This document shows positions 1-7,824 of a stretch of DNA of 64,000 nucleotides, piece after piece (position 1 is the first letter of the stretch; each line of letters opens with the position of its first letter). This stretch comes from Actinomadura madurae. GTDB taxonomy: Bacteria > Actinomycetota > Actinomycetes > Streptosporangiales > Streptosporangiaceae. The position numbers were made by a program, and so were the translations under genes. The stretch lies in contig NZ_FOVH01000011.1 of NCBI RefSeq assembly GCF_900115095.1, positions 1 through 64,000 on the forward strand, in the 5' to 3' direction. Below the pieces are notes generated by a model that was not told the origin of the DNA, searched no databases, and saw only the letters and a list, made by a program, of their open reading frames with translations.

Positions 1-53
1 TGTCCTGTCCCGGGACATGCTTGACATCTCTGTCCCATCACATGCTTGACGGG
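1..53. repeat. Left terminal inverted repeat of the IS
   Basis: Matches the reverse complement of 1921-1973. CATGCTTGAC occurs twice (16-25 and 41-50), 25 bp apart, giving a two-box end. The true end could lie slightly outside the window. Confidence 0.82.
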
Positions 54-115
54 TGCCTGTTCGGCTTGGCTGTCGCGTGTTCGTTTGCGGGCGTCGCGTG
101 TCAGGGAGGCCGGGA

Positions 116-1909
116 TTGGGCCTGGTCGAGTTGTCGGTGGTGGAGCAGCGGTATCGGGCGGTGCTGCAGGTGCTGGCGGGGGTGCCGGTGATCGAGGTGG
201 CGGCCCGGTTCGGGGTGTCGCGTCAGAGCGTGCATGCCTGGGTGAAGCGTTATCGGGCTGAGGGGCTGGCGGGGCTGGCTGATCGGTCCCGGCGTCCGGT
301 GTCTTCGCCGGGTCAGATGAGTGCGCAGGTGGAGGCCGTGGTGTGTGAGCTGCGGCGGGAGCATCCGCGGTGGGGTCCGGTGCGGATCGTGCATGAGATC
401 GGTCGGCTGGGTGTGGTGCCGGTGCCGTCGCGGATGGGCGTGCATCGGGCGCTGGTGCGGCATGGGTTGATCGAGCCGGGCCGGCGGCGCCGCAAGCGGG
501 AGGAGTTTCGCCGCTGGGAGCGCGAGGAGCCGATGGCGTTGTGGCAGATGGACATCGTCGGCGGGGTGTTGTTGGCCAATGGGTCGGAGTGCAAGGTGGT
601 CACCGGGGTGGATGACCATTCGCGGTTCTGTGTGATCGCTGAGGTGGTGCCGCGGGCGACGGGCCGGGCGGTGTGCCTGGCGTTCGCGGCGGCGTTGCGT
701 GAGTTCGGGGTGCCGGGTGAGGTGCTGACCGATAACGGCAAGCAGTTCACCGACCGGTTCGGGCATGGCGGTGAGGTGCTGTTCGACCGGATCTGCCGGG
801 ACAACGGCATCGTGCACCGGCTGACGCAGCCTCGCTCACCGACCACGACGGGCAAGGTCGAGCGGTTCCACCAGAGTCTGCGGCGAGAGCTGCTGGATGA
901 CGCGGTGCCGTTCGATGACCTGCCTGCGGCCCGGGCTGCAGTGGCGGGCTGGGTGGTCGAATACAACACCCGCCGCCCGCATCAATCGTTGGGCATGGCG
1001 TTCCCGGCCGACCGGTTCGACACCCGCACCGCCCAGGGCGAGCAGGAGCTGCTGCCGTTGCGGCTGCCCGCCGCGGTCCGCCTGGCCGCCGTCCCACCGG
1101 CCGCCCAAGAAGCCGAACCCGCCGACCCTGCCGGCACCGATGTGCAGGCGCAAGCCGCCCAGATAAGGGTGTGGGACGGCGGGGCAGTGGAGTTCGAACG
1201 AACCGTTCCGGCCAGCGGGAACATGTTCGTGGCCGGTCGCCAGTTCTGGCTCGGCCCCGCCCAGGCCGGTGTCACGGTGACGTTCTGGGCCGACACCGAT
1301 GTCATCCACCTGCTCAACGCCGGGTCCCGGATCAAATCCGTGCGCTCACACCTGTCGACCGCCGACCTGACCGCACTGGCCGCCCGCGGAGCCCGCAAAG
1401 CCGGGCCACCCCCGTTGCCGCCACCCGAAGACGGCGAGGCGGGAGAGGTCGACCGGACCGTCAACAAGGACGGCAACGTCGGCCTGGGCGGCCGCATGGT
1501 GCTGGCCGCAGAGATCCTGCGCGGCCGCCGCGTCGGCATCCGCATCGAACCCGCCACCCTGATGTTCTTCGACCCCCAAACCCGCGAACTGCTGCGCACC
1601 CGCCCCAACCCGTTCACACCCGACCAGGTCCAGGCGCTGCGCGGACTACGGCGGGCCGGTCCACCGCCCCGGCCCCGCACCGAACCGGTCACCGTTCAGC
1701 GGCGGGCCAGCAACAGCGGCGTGGTCATGGTCACCGGGCAAAAGATCGCACTGGGCCGCCTGCACGCCGGCCGGGTGGTGACCATCCACGTCGCCGACAC
1801 CACCCTGGCCATCGAACTGGGCGACGACGACGTGCGGACGGTCCGCCGGACCACCACCCAGCCCGTCCGAAGCATCAAGGCTCACCGGCCCCGCAAGGCC
1901 GCCCCATGA
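116..1909 (+). CDS. IS481-family DDE transposase with long beta-repeat C-terminus
   Basis: Catalyses cut-and-paste movement of the surrounding element. An N-terminal helix-turn-helix (motif FGVSRQSVHAWVKRYRAEG) is followed by an RNase H-like DDE core. The catalytic acids are in WQMDIV (about D146), LTDNGKQF (D206) and TGKVERFHQS (E249), counting from the chosen start. The C-terminal half is unusual. It holds three copies of a roughly 45-residue beta-rich unit (about residues 360-407, 446-494 and 528-582) with the shared pattern SGN/DGN-V-G...LG-AG-VT. The family is usually near 320-400 residues, so this one is long. The start is uncertain: TTG at 116 has AGGGAGG 6 bp upstream, and GTG at 53 or 137 are alternatives. 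Confidence 0.9.
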   Translation: MGLVELSVVEQRYRAVLQVLAGVPVIEVAARFGVSRQSVHAWVKRYRAEGLAGLADRSRRPVSSPGQMSAQVEAVVCELRREHPRWGPVRIVHEIGRLGVVPVPSRMGVHRALVRHGLIEPGRRRRKREEFRRWEREEPMALWQMDIVGGVLLANGSECKVVTGVDDHSRFCVIAEVVPRATGRAVCLAFAAALREFGVPGEVLTDNGKQFTDRFGHGGEVLFDRICRDNGIVHRLTQPRSPTTTGKVERFHQSLRRELLDDAVPFDDLPAARAAVAGWVVEYNTRRPHQSLGMAFPADRFDTRTAQGEQELLPLRLPAAVRLAAVPPAAQEAEPADPAGTDVQAQAAQIRVWDGGAVEFERTVPASGNMFVAGRQFWLGPAQAGVTVTFWADTDVIHLLNAGSRIKSVRSHLSTADLTALAARGARKAGPPPLPPPEDGEAGEVDRTVNKDGNVGLGGRMVLAAEILRGRRVGIRIEPATLMFFDPQTRELLRTRPNPFTPDQVQALRGLRRAGPPPRPRTEPVTVQRRASNSGVVMVTGQKIALGRLHAGRVVTIHVADTTLAIELGDDDVRTVRRTTTQPVRSIKAHRPRKAAP

Positions 1910-1920
1910 TTCCTAGAACA

Positions 1921-1973
1921 TCCGTCAAGCATGTCCTGGGACCAAAACGTCAAGCATCTCCTGGGACTAGACA
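1921..1973. repeat. Right terminal inverted repeat of the IS
   Basis: Inverted counterpart of 1-53. It begins 11 bp after the transposase stop codon and carries two GTCAAGCAT boxes 25 bp apart. Confidence 0.85.
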
Positions 1974-1989
1974 ACCGGCGCGCTGGTCG

Positions 1990-2982
1990 TCAGGTGGCTG
2001 ACTGGCCTCGCACGTTGAGCAGGGCTCGCATGGTCTCGGCTGGGGTCACACAGCGAAAGCCGGTGTCGTCGTCGAGCATGTCTGCTGAGGCGTCGTTGAA
2101 CGTGGCGGGTGCGCAGCGGAGGAAGGGGCTTGTGAACGCGCTCCCCTTCAGCTCGTAGCGGCCGGGCTCGGTCTCGGTCGAGCACCAGTCCCAGGTGTTG
2201 CCGCACATGTCGTAGACGCCGTACGGGCTCACGCCGCTTGCGTAGCAGTCAACGGGGGTCGTGCTGCGCTTCCCACCCTCTCGGCAGTTGACCTTCGCTG
2301 GGGTCCGCTGGTTGCCCCAGGGGTAGATCTCGCCTCGGGTACCTCGGGCTGCCTTCTCCCACTGCTGGGCGCTGGGGAGGGCCTTGGCGGACCACTGGGC
2401 GTAGGCGTGGGCGTCGTGCCATGTGACGAACACGACCGGGTGGTTGTCGAGTCCATCGGGGATGTCGCCGGTCTCCCAGTGCTGTGGCGGCTTGTAGTCG
2501 GTCGCTGCGACGAACCGGGCGTAGTCGGCGTTTGTGGTGGGGAACACATCGATGTAGAACGCCGGGAGGTACACGGGTTCGCTGTTCTCGCCTGCGAAGT
2601 AGACGCCGGCCGGGACCAGCGTCATCAACTTCCCGTCGATCGGGTGCCTGACCTGGTCTTCGTCACCGATGGGCACGTCCGGCTCTGACTGGGGGCCTGC
2701 TGGCTGTTCTGAGGACACGCCCGGATACTGTGCGGGCGTGGTCGCGGCCGTCAAGCCGATCATCTCGGCGAAGCGGGCCTGCACGTCGGGGCTACAGGCC
2801 GCCAGGATGGTGTCTAGGCCCTGCTGGTTGATGGGGCGGGGAGTGACGTTCCCCTTCTCCCATCGGACGATCATTCGTTCGCTGACGCCGAGTTCCGCGG
2901 CGAACTCCACCTGACTGACGCGCTTGGCTTCCCGTAGGGCGCGGGCTTCCTTGCCGGTCCAGCGTGAGACTGTGGGGGGCAT
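1990..2982 (-). CDS. XRE helix-turn-helix fused to SUMF1/FGE-like domain
   Basis: 330 residues. The N-terminus is an XRE-type DNA-binding domain (about 10-65, motif SQVEFAAELGVSERMIVRWE). After a linker comes a SUMF1/EgtB/PvdO-fold domain (about 105-320), recognised from PAGVYFAG, VTWHDAHAYAQW, LPSAQQWEKAARG, YPWGN, GVYDMCGNTWDW and GFRC. True formylglycine-generating enzymes bind copper with two cysteines in a GGSxLCxxSYC segment. Here that segment reads KGSAFTSPFLRC, so the first cysteine is lost and only one candidate remains. A ligand-sensing or pseudo-enzyme role is likelier than sulfatase maturation. ATG start with GGAGAG upstream. Probably co-transcribed with the aminotransferase 27 bp upstream. 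Confidence 0.8.
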   Translation of the reverse strand: MPPTVSRWTGKEARALREAKRVSQVEFAAELGVSERMIVRWEKGNVTPRPINQQGLDTILAACSPDVQARFAEMIGLTAATTPAQYPGVSSEQPAGPQSEPDVPIGDEDQVRHPIDGKLMTLVPAGVYFAGENSEPVYLPAFYIDVFPTTNADYARFVAATDYKPPQHWETGDIPDGLDNHPVVFVTWHDAHAYAQWSAKALPSAQQWEKAARGTRGEIYPWGNQRTPAKVNCREGGKRSTTPVDCYASGVSPYGVYDMCGNTWDWCSTETEPGRYELKGSAFTSPFLRCAPATFNDASADMLDDDTGFRCVTPAETMRALLNVRGQSAT

Positions 2983-3009
2983 GTGGTGCTCTCCGTAGCG
3001 GGGCGGTGC

Positions 3010-3789
3010 TCAGACGGCTTCGGCGGGGATCTCTTCGTATTCCTTGCGGAGGGTCTCGAAGATCGGGTGCGCGTCCGGGAACTCCACTTCGTTGATGGCC
3101 GTGATCGCTCGTACGCCAAAGGCTGTGTTGGTGGCGAACGCGGCTTCCATGCGTGGCAGGTCGGAGAGGTTGACGGGGCCAAGGGATGTCGCGTCGTGCA
3201 CCTGGTGGAGTAGGCGCATCGTCACGCCGGGGAGAACTTCGGCGTTAGGCCAGATGACTTGCTGTCCGTCGAAAAAGCCGATGTTCCACGTTGCCCCCTC
3301 TGAGAGGTACAGCTCCGGGTCAGTGAAAACGCAATCGTCGAATCCGTCGAGTTGGGCGTTACGGCGGTGCCACAGGGCGCCAAACAGGCCGACGTGCTTC
3401 TGTTCGGGCAGGTCGCGAACGTAGGGGACCGATTGCACCCGAAGCGGGGACATGGGCCATGTTCCGGCTGGCCGGGTCGTGACGAGTACCTTGGGCTCGG
3501 CTTGGGCTCCGGGGTGGCCTAGTTCGAGGTTGGGGTCGTAGATCGTCACACGGACGACGAACGCGCCGTCTCGTCCGGCGGTGGCCTGTCTGACGTACTC
3601 CCGGACCTGTTGACGGTCCAGCTCGTGCCCGAACAGAACTCGACAGTCTCGGACAAGTCGCTCTAGATGGTGCGAAAAGCCTCTGATGCGCTGATTTTCC
3701 ATACGCATCGACGTGAAGTGGCCGTAGTTCACGAGAGCTAGCGCTTTGAGCTCATCCGGGGTGACAGGTACGCCGTTGAGTTCAGCCAT
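3010..3789 (-). CDS. Class IV aminotransferase / aminodeoxychorismate lyase-like protein
   Basis: 259 residues. A PLP-fold type IV enzyme, the family that includes branched-chain aminotransferase, D-amino acid aminotransferase and 4-amino-4-deoxychorismate lyase. The likely Schiff-base lysine is in LPEQKHVGLFGALWHRRNA. The downstream GFDDCVFTD and LSEGATWNIGFF segments match the family's D-G-x-hTEG-xx-Nh signature. The substrate cannot be assigned from sequence. The ATG at 3789 was preferred over longer upstream readings because homology-like sequence starts at MAELNG. It precedes the XRE/SUMF1 gene by 27 bp on the same strand, so the two probably form one accessory operon. Confidence 0.82.
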   Translation of the reverse strand: MAELNGVPVTPDELKALALVNYGHFTSMRMENQRIRGFSHHLERLVRDCRVLFGHELDRQQVREYVRQATAGRDGAFVVRVTIYDPNLELGHPGAQAEPKVLVTTRPAGTWPMSPLRVQSVPYVRDLPEQKHVGLFGALWHRRNAQLDGFDDCVFTDPELYLSEGATWNIGFFDGQQVIWPNAEVLPGVTMRLLHQVHDATSLGPVNLSDLPRMEAAFATNTAFGVRAITAINEVEFPDAHPIFETLRKEYEEIPAEAV

Positions 3790-3906
3790 GGATCTCAGTG
3801 TGTCAGTAGGTATGGGCTGCTCACAGGGGCGGGTGCAGGACAAGTTCAGTGCTACGTCGGTGCCTGGACATGGGAACGGCTTGCTCAACACGACACCGTG
3901 GTTGGC

Positions 3907-4143
3907 ATGAGCGGTCGTGTGCGTTCGGAAGACAAGGTGGTGCGGCTCTCCACGCCGCGTCTGCGCAGCAATGCCACGGGGCGGCCCGGCGGGCTGAGCG
4001 AGGAAGAGCGTCAGCTCCTGCTCGCAGAACTCGCCGAGATCACTGCCGAACTCGATGAACTCCGCGCTCGGACACAGCAGATCACGGCCCGGGTTCACCG
4101 GGCCGGGACGGCCATCCCGGCTCGTGAGACCGGGGCAGCCTGA
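3907..4143 (+). CDS. Small hypothetical protein with coiled-coil
   Basis: 78 residues, no recognised family. The C-terminal half is a charged heptad-like helix (LSEEERQLLLAELAEITAEL and onward), probably a short coiled coil. It diverges from the aminotransferase. The ATG at 3907 or GTG at 3898 could start it; neither has a good ribosome site. Confidence 0.5.
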   Translation: MSGRVRSEDKVVRLSTPRLRSNATGRPGGLSEEERQLLLAELAEITAELDELRARTQQITARVHRAGTAIPARETGAA

Positions 4144-4172
4144 GACGAGTCACTTCACTGAGGAACCGTGCA

Positions 4173-4415
4173 ATGGAAACGCGTGCGCACAACGATGACC
4201 CGGCGCTTCGTCGGCTTCGGGAGGAGTTCACCGGGCATCGGATCTGGCGGGCTCGGCGCTGGGACGGGCGTCCTGGCGACTGGGTCGCGACGCTGCATGA
4301 CTCGGCCGCCGGCGTCGACCTCACGGTCATCCGGTCGGACTCTGCGGCGCTGCGTGAGGCGCTCGTGCAGGAGCGGGACCGCGCGGACCGTCCGGTGATG
4401 AAAAGGGCCTGGTGA
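4173..4415 (+). CDS. Small hypothetical protein
   Basis: 80 residues, function unknown. GAGG lies about 8 bp upstream of the ATG. The stop overlaps the next start (ATGA), so it is the first of three translationally coupled small genes. Sequence resembles the short W/R-rich proteins often placed beside XRE-regulated islands, without a named domain. Confidence 0.55.
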   Translation: METRAHNDDPALRRLREEFTGHRIWRARRWDGRPGDWVATLHDSAAGVDLTVIRSDSAALREALVQERDRADRPVMKRAW

Positions 4416-4843
4416 TGGTGGCGTGGACCCCGCCGCCGTCCCCGATCGGGGCCGTCCCTGCGCCGGGTGGGGCGGCCCGGGGGGAGGCTGAGGCGGCGCG
4501 GCGGGTGCTTATCCCCCCGGATGCACTGGCCGCGCCGCCTCGGCCGTTCACCGCGCGGCGGCTGCTGAACCGGCTCGCCCGTGCCCTGCGGCGGCGAGGC
4601 TGGACGGTGGAGCGCCGTTACACCGAGACCTTGCCCATGCTGCGAATGCGCTTCGCCGAGGTTGCGAGCCTGGGCGAGAGCGTCACCGTCGTCGGCGGGG
4701 ATGGCGGCTGGTGGTACCGGTCCAGTACCGGGGAACTGCTCGCGCCCTGCTCGGATGTGGACCGGGCAGCGCTGCGGGTGACGACGTCGCTAGATCGGTG
4801 GATCGCGGCGGCGGACTCGGCCTGGAGGACGGACGGGGCCTGA
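4412..4843 (+). CDS. Hypothetical protein
   Basis: 143 residues, not recognised. A Pro/Ala-rich N-terminus precedes an alpha/beta-looking region (about 55-120) with VTVVGGDGGWWYRSSTGELL. Overlaps its upstream neighbour by 4 bp and its downstream neighbour by 1 bp (TGATG), which supports coupled translation. Confidence 0.55.
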   Translation: MMVAWTPPPSPIGAVPAPGGAARGEAEAARRVLIPPDALAAPPRPFTARRLLNRLARALRRRGWTVERRYTETLPMLRMRFAEVASLGESVTVVGGDGGWWYRSSTGELLAPCSDVDRAALRVTTSLDRWIAAADSAWRTDGA

Positions 4844-5028
4844 TGGACGCCGCGGCGGCCCTCGCCGAGATCTCGGACCGCTTCGGGGTCACGTGCTGGC
4901 GAGGCCATTACACCCGCTCGTTATGGGCGCTGGTGCGCTGTGACCGCGGGTGGCGCCTGGTGGAAGCGGCATCAGTTCGCGAGCTGGTCATGGCCATCAC
5001 GCATCCTGACGGGTGGCCATGGCCGTGA
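4843..5028 (+). CDS. Small hypothetical protein
   Basis: 61 residues. The start is taken at the ATG that overlaps the preceding stop (TGATG), which fits the pattern of this small operon better than an upstream start. Contains a compact WRGHYTRSLWALVR segment like those in the two preceding genes. No family assigned. Confidence 0.5.
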   Translation: MDAAAALAEISDRFGVTCWRGHYTRSLWALVRCDRGWRLVEAASVRELVMAITHPDGWPWP

Positions 5029-5136
5029 CGGCCGTGACGGCCGTGCGGCACGGGGGACGGTGGGGCACCGTGAGTTCCTGTGCTGCGCGGTCGTCGCTGT
5101 CCGGGGCGGGCGCGACGACTGGCGGCGGGGCTTGTC

Positions 5137-5529
5137 CTAGAGGTCCCTCGTTCGCTCGTCCAGGTCATGGACCTTCTCACTGAGACGGCGGACATGCTCC
5201 CGGATCTCCTGGAGTTGGCCGAAGAGGAGAGTGAACTCTTCGCTTGGGCCTTCGTCTGTCTCTCCAGAGGGTTCGGCTGCTGTCTCTTGCTCCGGCCGCC
5301 TCGTGACGACGCTCGGCGTGCCCTGCCGACTCATGATGATGTTCTCTTCCCGCAGGACTGCGAGGGCACGCTCTACCGTGGCCCCGGCCGCGCCGAACCG
5401 CTCCCCCAGCTTCGCTATGGACGGTAGGGCTTCGCCTACTGGGTAGCGCCCTGCGGCGATGTCCTTCCGCAGTTCGTCAGCGATGCGGACGTAGACCTTC
5501 CGTCGGTCCGCTGCACCAGGTTTTCCCAT
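5137..5529 (-). CDS. GntR-family transcriptional repressor (KorSA-like)
   Basis: 130 residues. An N-terminal GntR winged helix (about 10-75: KVYVRIADELRKDIAAGRYP, then LPSIAKLGERFGAAGATVERAL) is followed by a short acidic linker and a C-terminal coiled coil (about 100-130). There is no UTRA or FadR ligand-binding domain, as in KorSA-type repressors that silence replication and transfer genes of AICEs. It is divergent from the transfer operon. Palindromic TTCCTAGGAA-like boxes lie in the shared 126-bp intergenic region, the likely operators. Confidence 0.85.
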   Translation of the reverse strand: MGKPGAADRRKVYVRIADELRKDIAAGRYPVGEALPSIAKLGERFGAAGATVERALAVLREENIIMSRQGTPSVVTRRPEQETAAEPSGETDEGPSEEFTLLFGQLQEIREHVRRLSEKVHDLDERTRDL

Positions 5530-5564
5530 GTCAGCAGCATAACCGCCTGACTTAGGTTCGTGGG

Positions 5565-5625
5565 TTCCTAGGAAAGTTTCTGTCTATTGCTTGACCTACC
5601 TACTTTCCTATGTAACCTAGGAACG
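5565..5625. promoter_or_regulatory. AICE divergent promoter with palindromic operators
   Basis: A promoter-like TTGACC (5591-5596), 16 bp spacer, TAACCT (5613-5618) reads toward the transfer genes. A perfect TTCCTAGGAA palindrome (5565-5574) and a related CCTAGGAAC box overlapping the -10 flank it. This is probably where the adjacent GntR protein represses both directions. Confidence 0.55.
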
Positions 5626-5655
5626 TAGGAAGCAATCGATGGCCTGGAGGCTGAC

Positions 5656-6045
5656 GTGCGAAACATCCCGGTGGACCTGTCGGCGCTGACGTTCGTGTGC
5701 GTGTCGCCGCCGCGTCCCAAGCTGGTGAACCAGGAGACCGGGGAGGTGAAGACCGACCGCAACGGGCAGACCGTGTTCACGGTGGGTCTGTCGGCGGCCG
5801 ACGCGATGGGGCGGGTGGACCTGCTCAACGTGGCGGTCGTCGGGGACCAGTCGGTGACGATCGGGGAGGTGGTGACGCCGGTCGGGCTGGTGGCGTTCCC
5901 GTGGGAGGCGGTCTTGGGCGGTGAGAAGCGCTGGGGCGTCGCCTACCGCGCCGACCGCATCGCGCCCGTCTCCGCGGTCGCTCCGCCCCCGGCCTCCGCG
6001 TCGTCGGGGTCGTCGGACTCGTCCGCTGCGGCGGGCGTGGCCTGA
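5656..6045 (+). CDS. SCO3933-family regulatory/transfer-associated protein
   Basis: 129 residues, GTG start with GGAGG 5 bp upstream. The sequence after RNIPVDLSALTFVCVSPPRP and the NQETGEVKTDRNGQTVFTV segment are characteristic of the small proteins found directly before the FtsK translocase in Streptomyces AICEs (SCO3933 type). The C-terminus is Ser/Ala-rich and low complexity. It probably assists control or assembly of transfer functions; the mechanism is unknown. Confidence 0.75.
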   Translation: MRNIPVDLSALTFVCVSPPRPKLVNQETGEVKTDRNGQTVFTVGLSAADAMGRVDLLNVAVVGDQSVTIGEVVTPVGLVAFPWEAVLGGEKRWGVAYRADRIAPVSAVAPPPASASSGSSDSSAAAGVA

Positions 6046-6054
6046 TCGGCGGCC

Positions 6055-7395
6055 GTGATGACTGATCTGCTTGTGGTGCTCGGGGTCCTGGCCGCTGCGG
6101 CGGCCGGGCTCTGGGCCTGGCGCCGGTACCACCCGGCCTCGTTCTGGTACGGCGTCGGCTTCCAGCTCCGGGCGGTGCTCGTGTACCTGACGTGGCATCA
6201 CATCGCCTCGGGCTGCAAGCTCACCCGCAACCGGCGCCGGTTCCGGCTCACCCTCTACGCCATCCCCGTGGTCGGGCCTGCCTCCCGGTCCGCTGCGACG
6301 GTGGTCGAGCACAAGCGGCGGGTGCGCCGCGTCGACGTCGAACGCGCTCCCCGCCTCGGCATCCTGCGTCCCACCCGGCTGGGGTGGCGGATGCGGCTGC
6401 GACTGCATGACGGCCAAGTCCCGGCCGACTACGAACGCGCGGCGGAGGGCATCGCGCACGCCTGGCGGGTGCACTCGGTGCGGGTGGTCGACGTCCGGCC
6501 CGGCTACGTCACCCTGTGGGCCACCATGCGTGACCCCCTGGTCGACGTGGTCACCGAACCCGAAACCGGTGAGCTTCTCACGGTCCGTCCCGGCAAGCTG
6601 GAGAACGGCCGTGACTGGCTGATCGACTTTCGCACCGTGCCGCACTGGCTCAACGCCGGGGCGACACAGTCCGGCAAGTCCAACCTCGCCAACGCCCTCA
6701 TCAAGGGCCTGGCGCCGCAACCGGTCGCCCTCGTCGGCTTCGACCTCAAGGGCGGCGTCGAGTTCACCCCCTACGCGCCGCGGTTGTCGGCGCTGGCCAC
6801 CACCCGCAAAGAGTCGGTCGACCTGCTGTCCGACCTGGTCGGCGAGGTCGAGAACCGCATGGCCACCTGCCGCGCGCACGGCGCCCGCAACGTCTGGACG
6901 CTCCCGGAAGACCTGCGGCCGGTGCCGGTCGTGGTCCTGGTGGACGAGGTCGCCGAACTGTTCCTGATGGCCGACAAGTCCGAGAAGGAGGAAGTGTCGC
7001 GGACCGCTACCGCGCTGCTGCGCGTCGCGCAGCTCGGCCGCGCGTTCGCCGTCTACCTGATCGTGTGCGGGCAGCGCATCGGGTCTGACCTCGGCCCCGG
7101 TGTCACCGCGCTCCGCGCGCAACTGTCCGGGCGGGTGTGCCATCGGGTCAACGACCCGGAGACGGCGAACATGACGCTCGGCGACCTGGACCCGGCCGCC
7201 CTGGACGCCGCCCGCGCCATCCCCGCCGAGACCCCGGGCGTGTGCATCGTCGCCGGGCAAGACGGCGCCTGGCACCGCGCCCGGTCGGTGTACGTCCCCG
7301 AAAGCCAGGCCGAGGAAGCCGCCCACACCTACGCGTACCTGACCCCGGACTGGGGCGACCTCATCGGCTCCGTCCCGATCACTCCTGCCGCATAG
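6055..7395 (+). CDS. FtsK/SpoIIIE-type DNA translocase (TraSA-like)
   Basis: 446 residues. Membrane-associated ATPase that pumps double-stranded element DNA between cells during mycelial mating. Hydrophobic segments lie near residues 5-22 and 36-50. The motor domain has Walker A at about 202-209 (GATQSGKS) and Walker B at about 291-298 (VVVLVDEV), followed by an arginine-rich sensor region (TALLRVAQLGRAFAVYLIVC). It is shorter than chromosomal FtsK and lacks an obvious gamma domain, as in TraSA. GTG at 6055 or ATG at 6058 may start it. Confidence 0.92.
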   Translation: MMTDLLVVLGVLAAAAAGLWAWRRYHPASFWYGVGFQLRAVLVYLTWHHIASGCKLTRNRRRFRLTLYAIPVVGPASRSAATVVEHKRRVRRVDVERAPRLGILRPTRLGWRMRLRLHDGQVPADYERAAEGIAHAWRVHSVRVVDVRPGYVTLWATMRDPLVDVVTEPETGELLTVRPGKLENGRDWLIDFRTVPHWLNAGATQSGKSNLANALIKGLAPQPVALVGFDLKGGVEFTPYAPRLSALATTRKESVDLLSDLVGEVENRMATCRAHGARNVWTLPEDLRPVPVVVLVDEVAELFLMADKSEKEEVSRTATALLRVAQLGRAFAVYLIVCGQRIGSDLGPGVTALRAQLSGRVCHRVNDPETANMTLGDLDPAALDAARAIPAETPGVCIVAGQDGAWHRARSVYVPESQAEEAAHTYAYLTPDWGDLIGSVPITPAA

Positions 7396-7494
7396 GCGGT
7401 TCTCTCCTTCTCCTCTTCTCCGGCTCGGCGTGAGCCCTGATCACACCACGTCCCTACCCGACCTATGCCCGAAACCATCCCGGGAGGCTGCCCA

Positions 7495-7824
7495 ATGGTT
7501 GCCCGTATCCGTGTCCTTAGTCCCCGTCCTCGCCCTCGGTTCGTCGCCGTCCCGTCCCCGTCCCCGGACTCGTCCTCGCCGTCCTCGTCCTGGTCGCCGT
7601 CCTCGGGCTCGTCCCGGCCGTCGCCAGTGTCGTCCTGGGACGTGTGGCCGGTCGGCGTCGAGTGGGACGAGTTCCGGTCCCTGCACATCGCCCGGTGCCA
7701 GCAGTGCGCCGAGTCGTTCGCCTCCTCGTCCTCGGCTGAGGCCGACCAGTGGGCCGACACCCACCACTGCGACCCCGAAATGGTCGCGCTGCTGGCCCTC
7801 GTCGACACCCGGCGGGCGGCATGA
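7495..7824 (+). CDS. Ser/Pro-rich small protein with Cys/His cluster
   Basis: 109 residues. The ATG at 7495 follows CGGGAGG, so it is preferred over the ATG at 7465. A low-complexity Ser/Pro stretch (about 15-45) precedes HIARCQQCAESF and HHCDPEM, whose Cys/His spacing suggests a small zinc site. It lies in the position of spread (spd) genes in other AICEs and overlaps the next gene by 4 bp. Function unknown. Confidence 0.6.
   Translation: MVARIRVLSPRPRPRFVAVPSPSPDSSSPSSSWSPSSGSSRPSPVSSWDVWPVGVEWDEFRSLHIARCQQCAESFASSSSAEADQWADTHHCDPEMVALLALVDTRRAA

Larger units (their letters stand above)
1..1973 (+). mobile_element. IS481-family insertion sequence
   Basis: A single transposase gene is bounded by imperfect inverted ends (1-53 and 1921-1973; about 42 of 53 positions agree). 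Both outer tips read TGTC, and both ends carry an internal repeat of the ATGCTTGAC block, probably two transposase binding sites per end. The left tip coincides with the first base of the window, so the target duplication cannot be checked. The right tip stops 16 bp from the stop codon of the next gene, which is intact. Confidence 0.88.

Noticed and set aside
1..5137. Left attachment site of the AICE
   Set aside because: I looked for a copy of the tRNA-Gly 3' half and saw none; reading by eye could miss a short or degenerate repeat.
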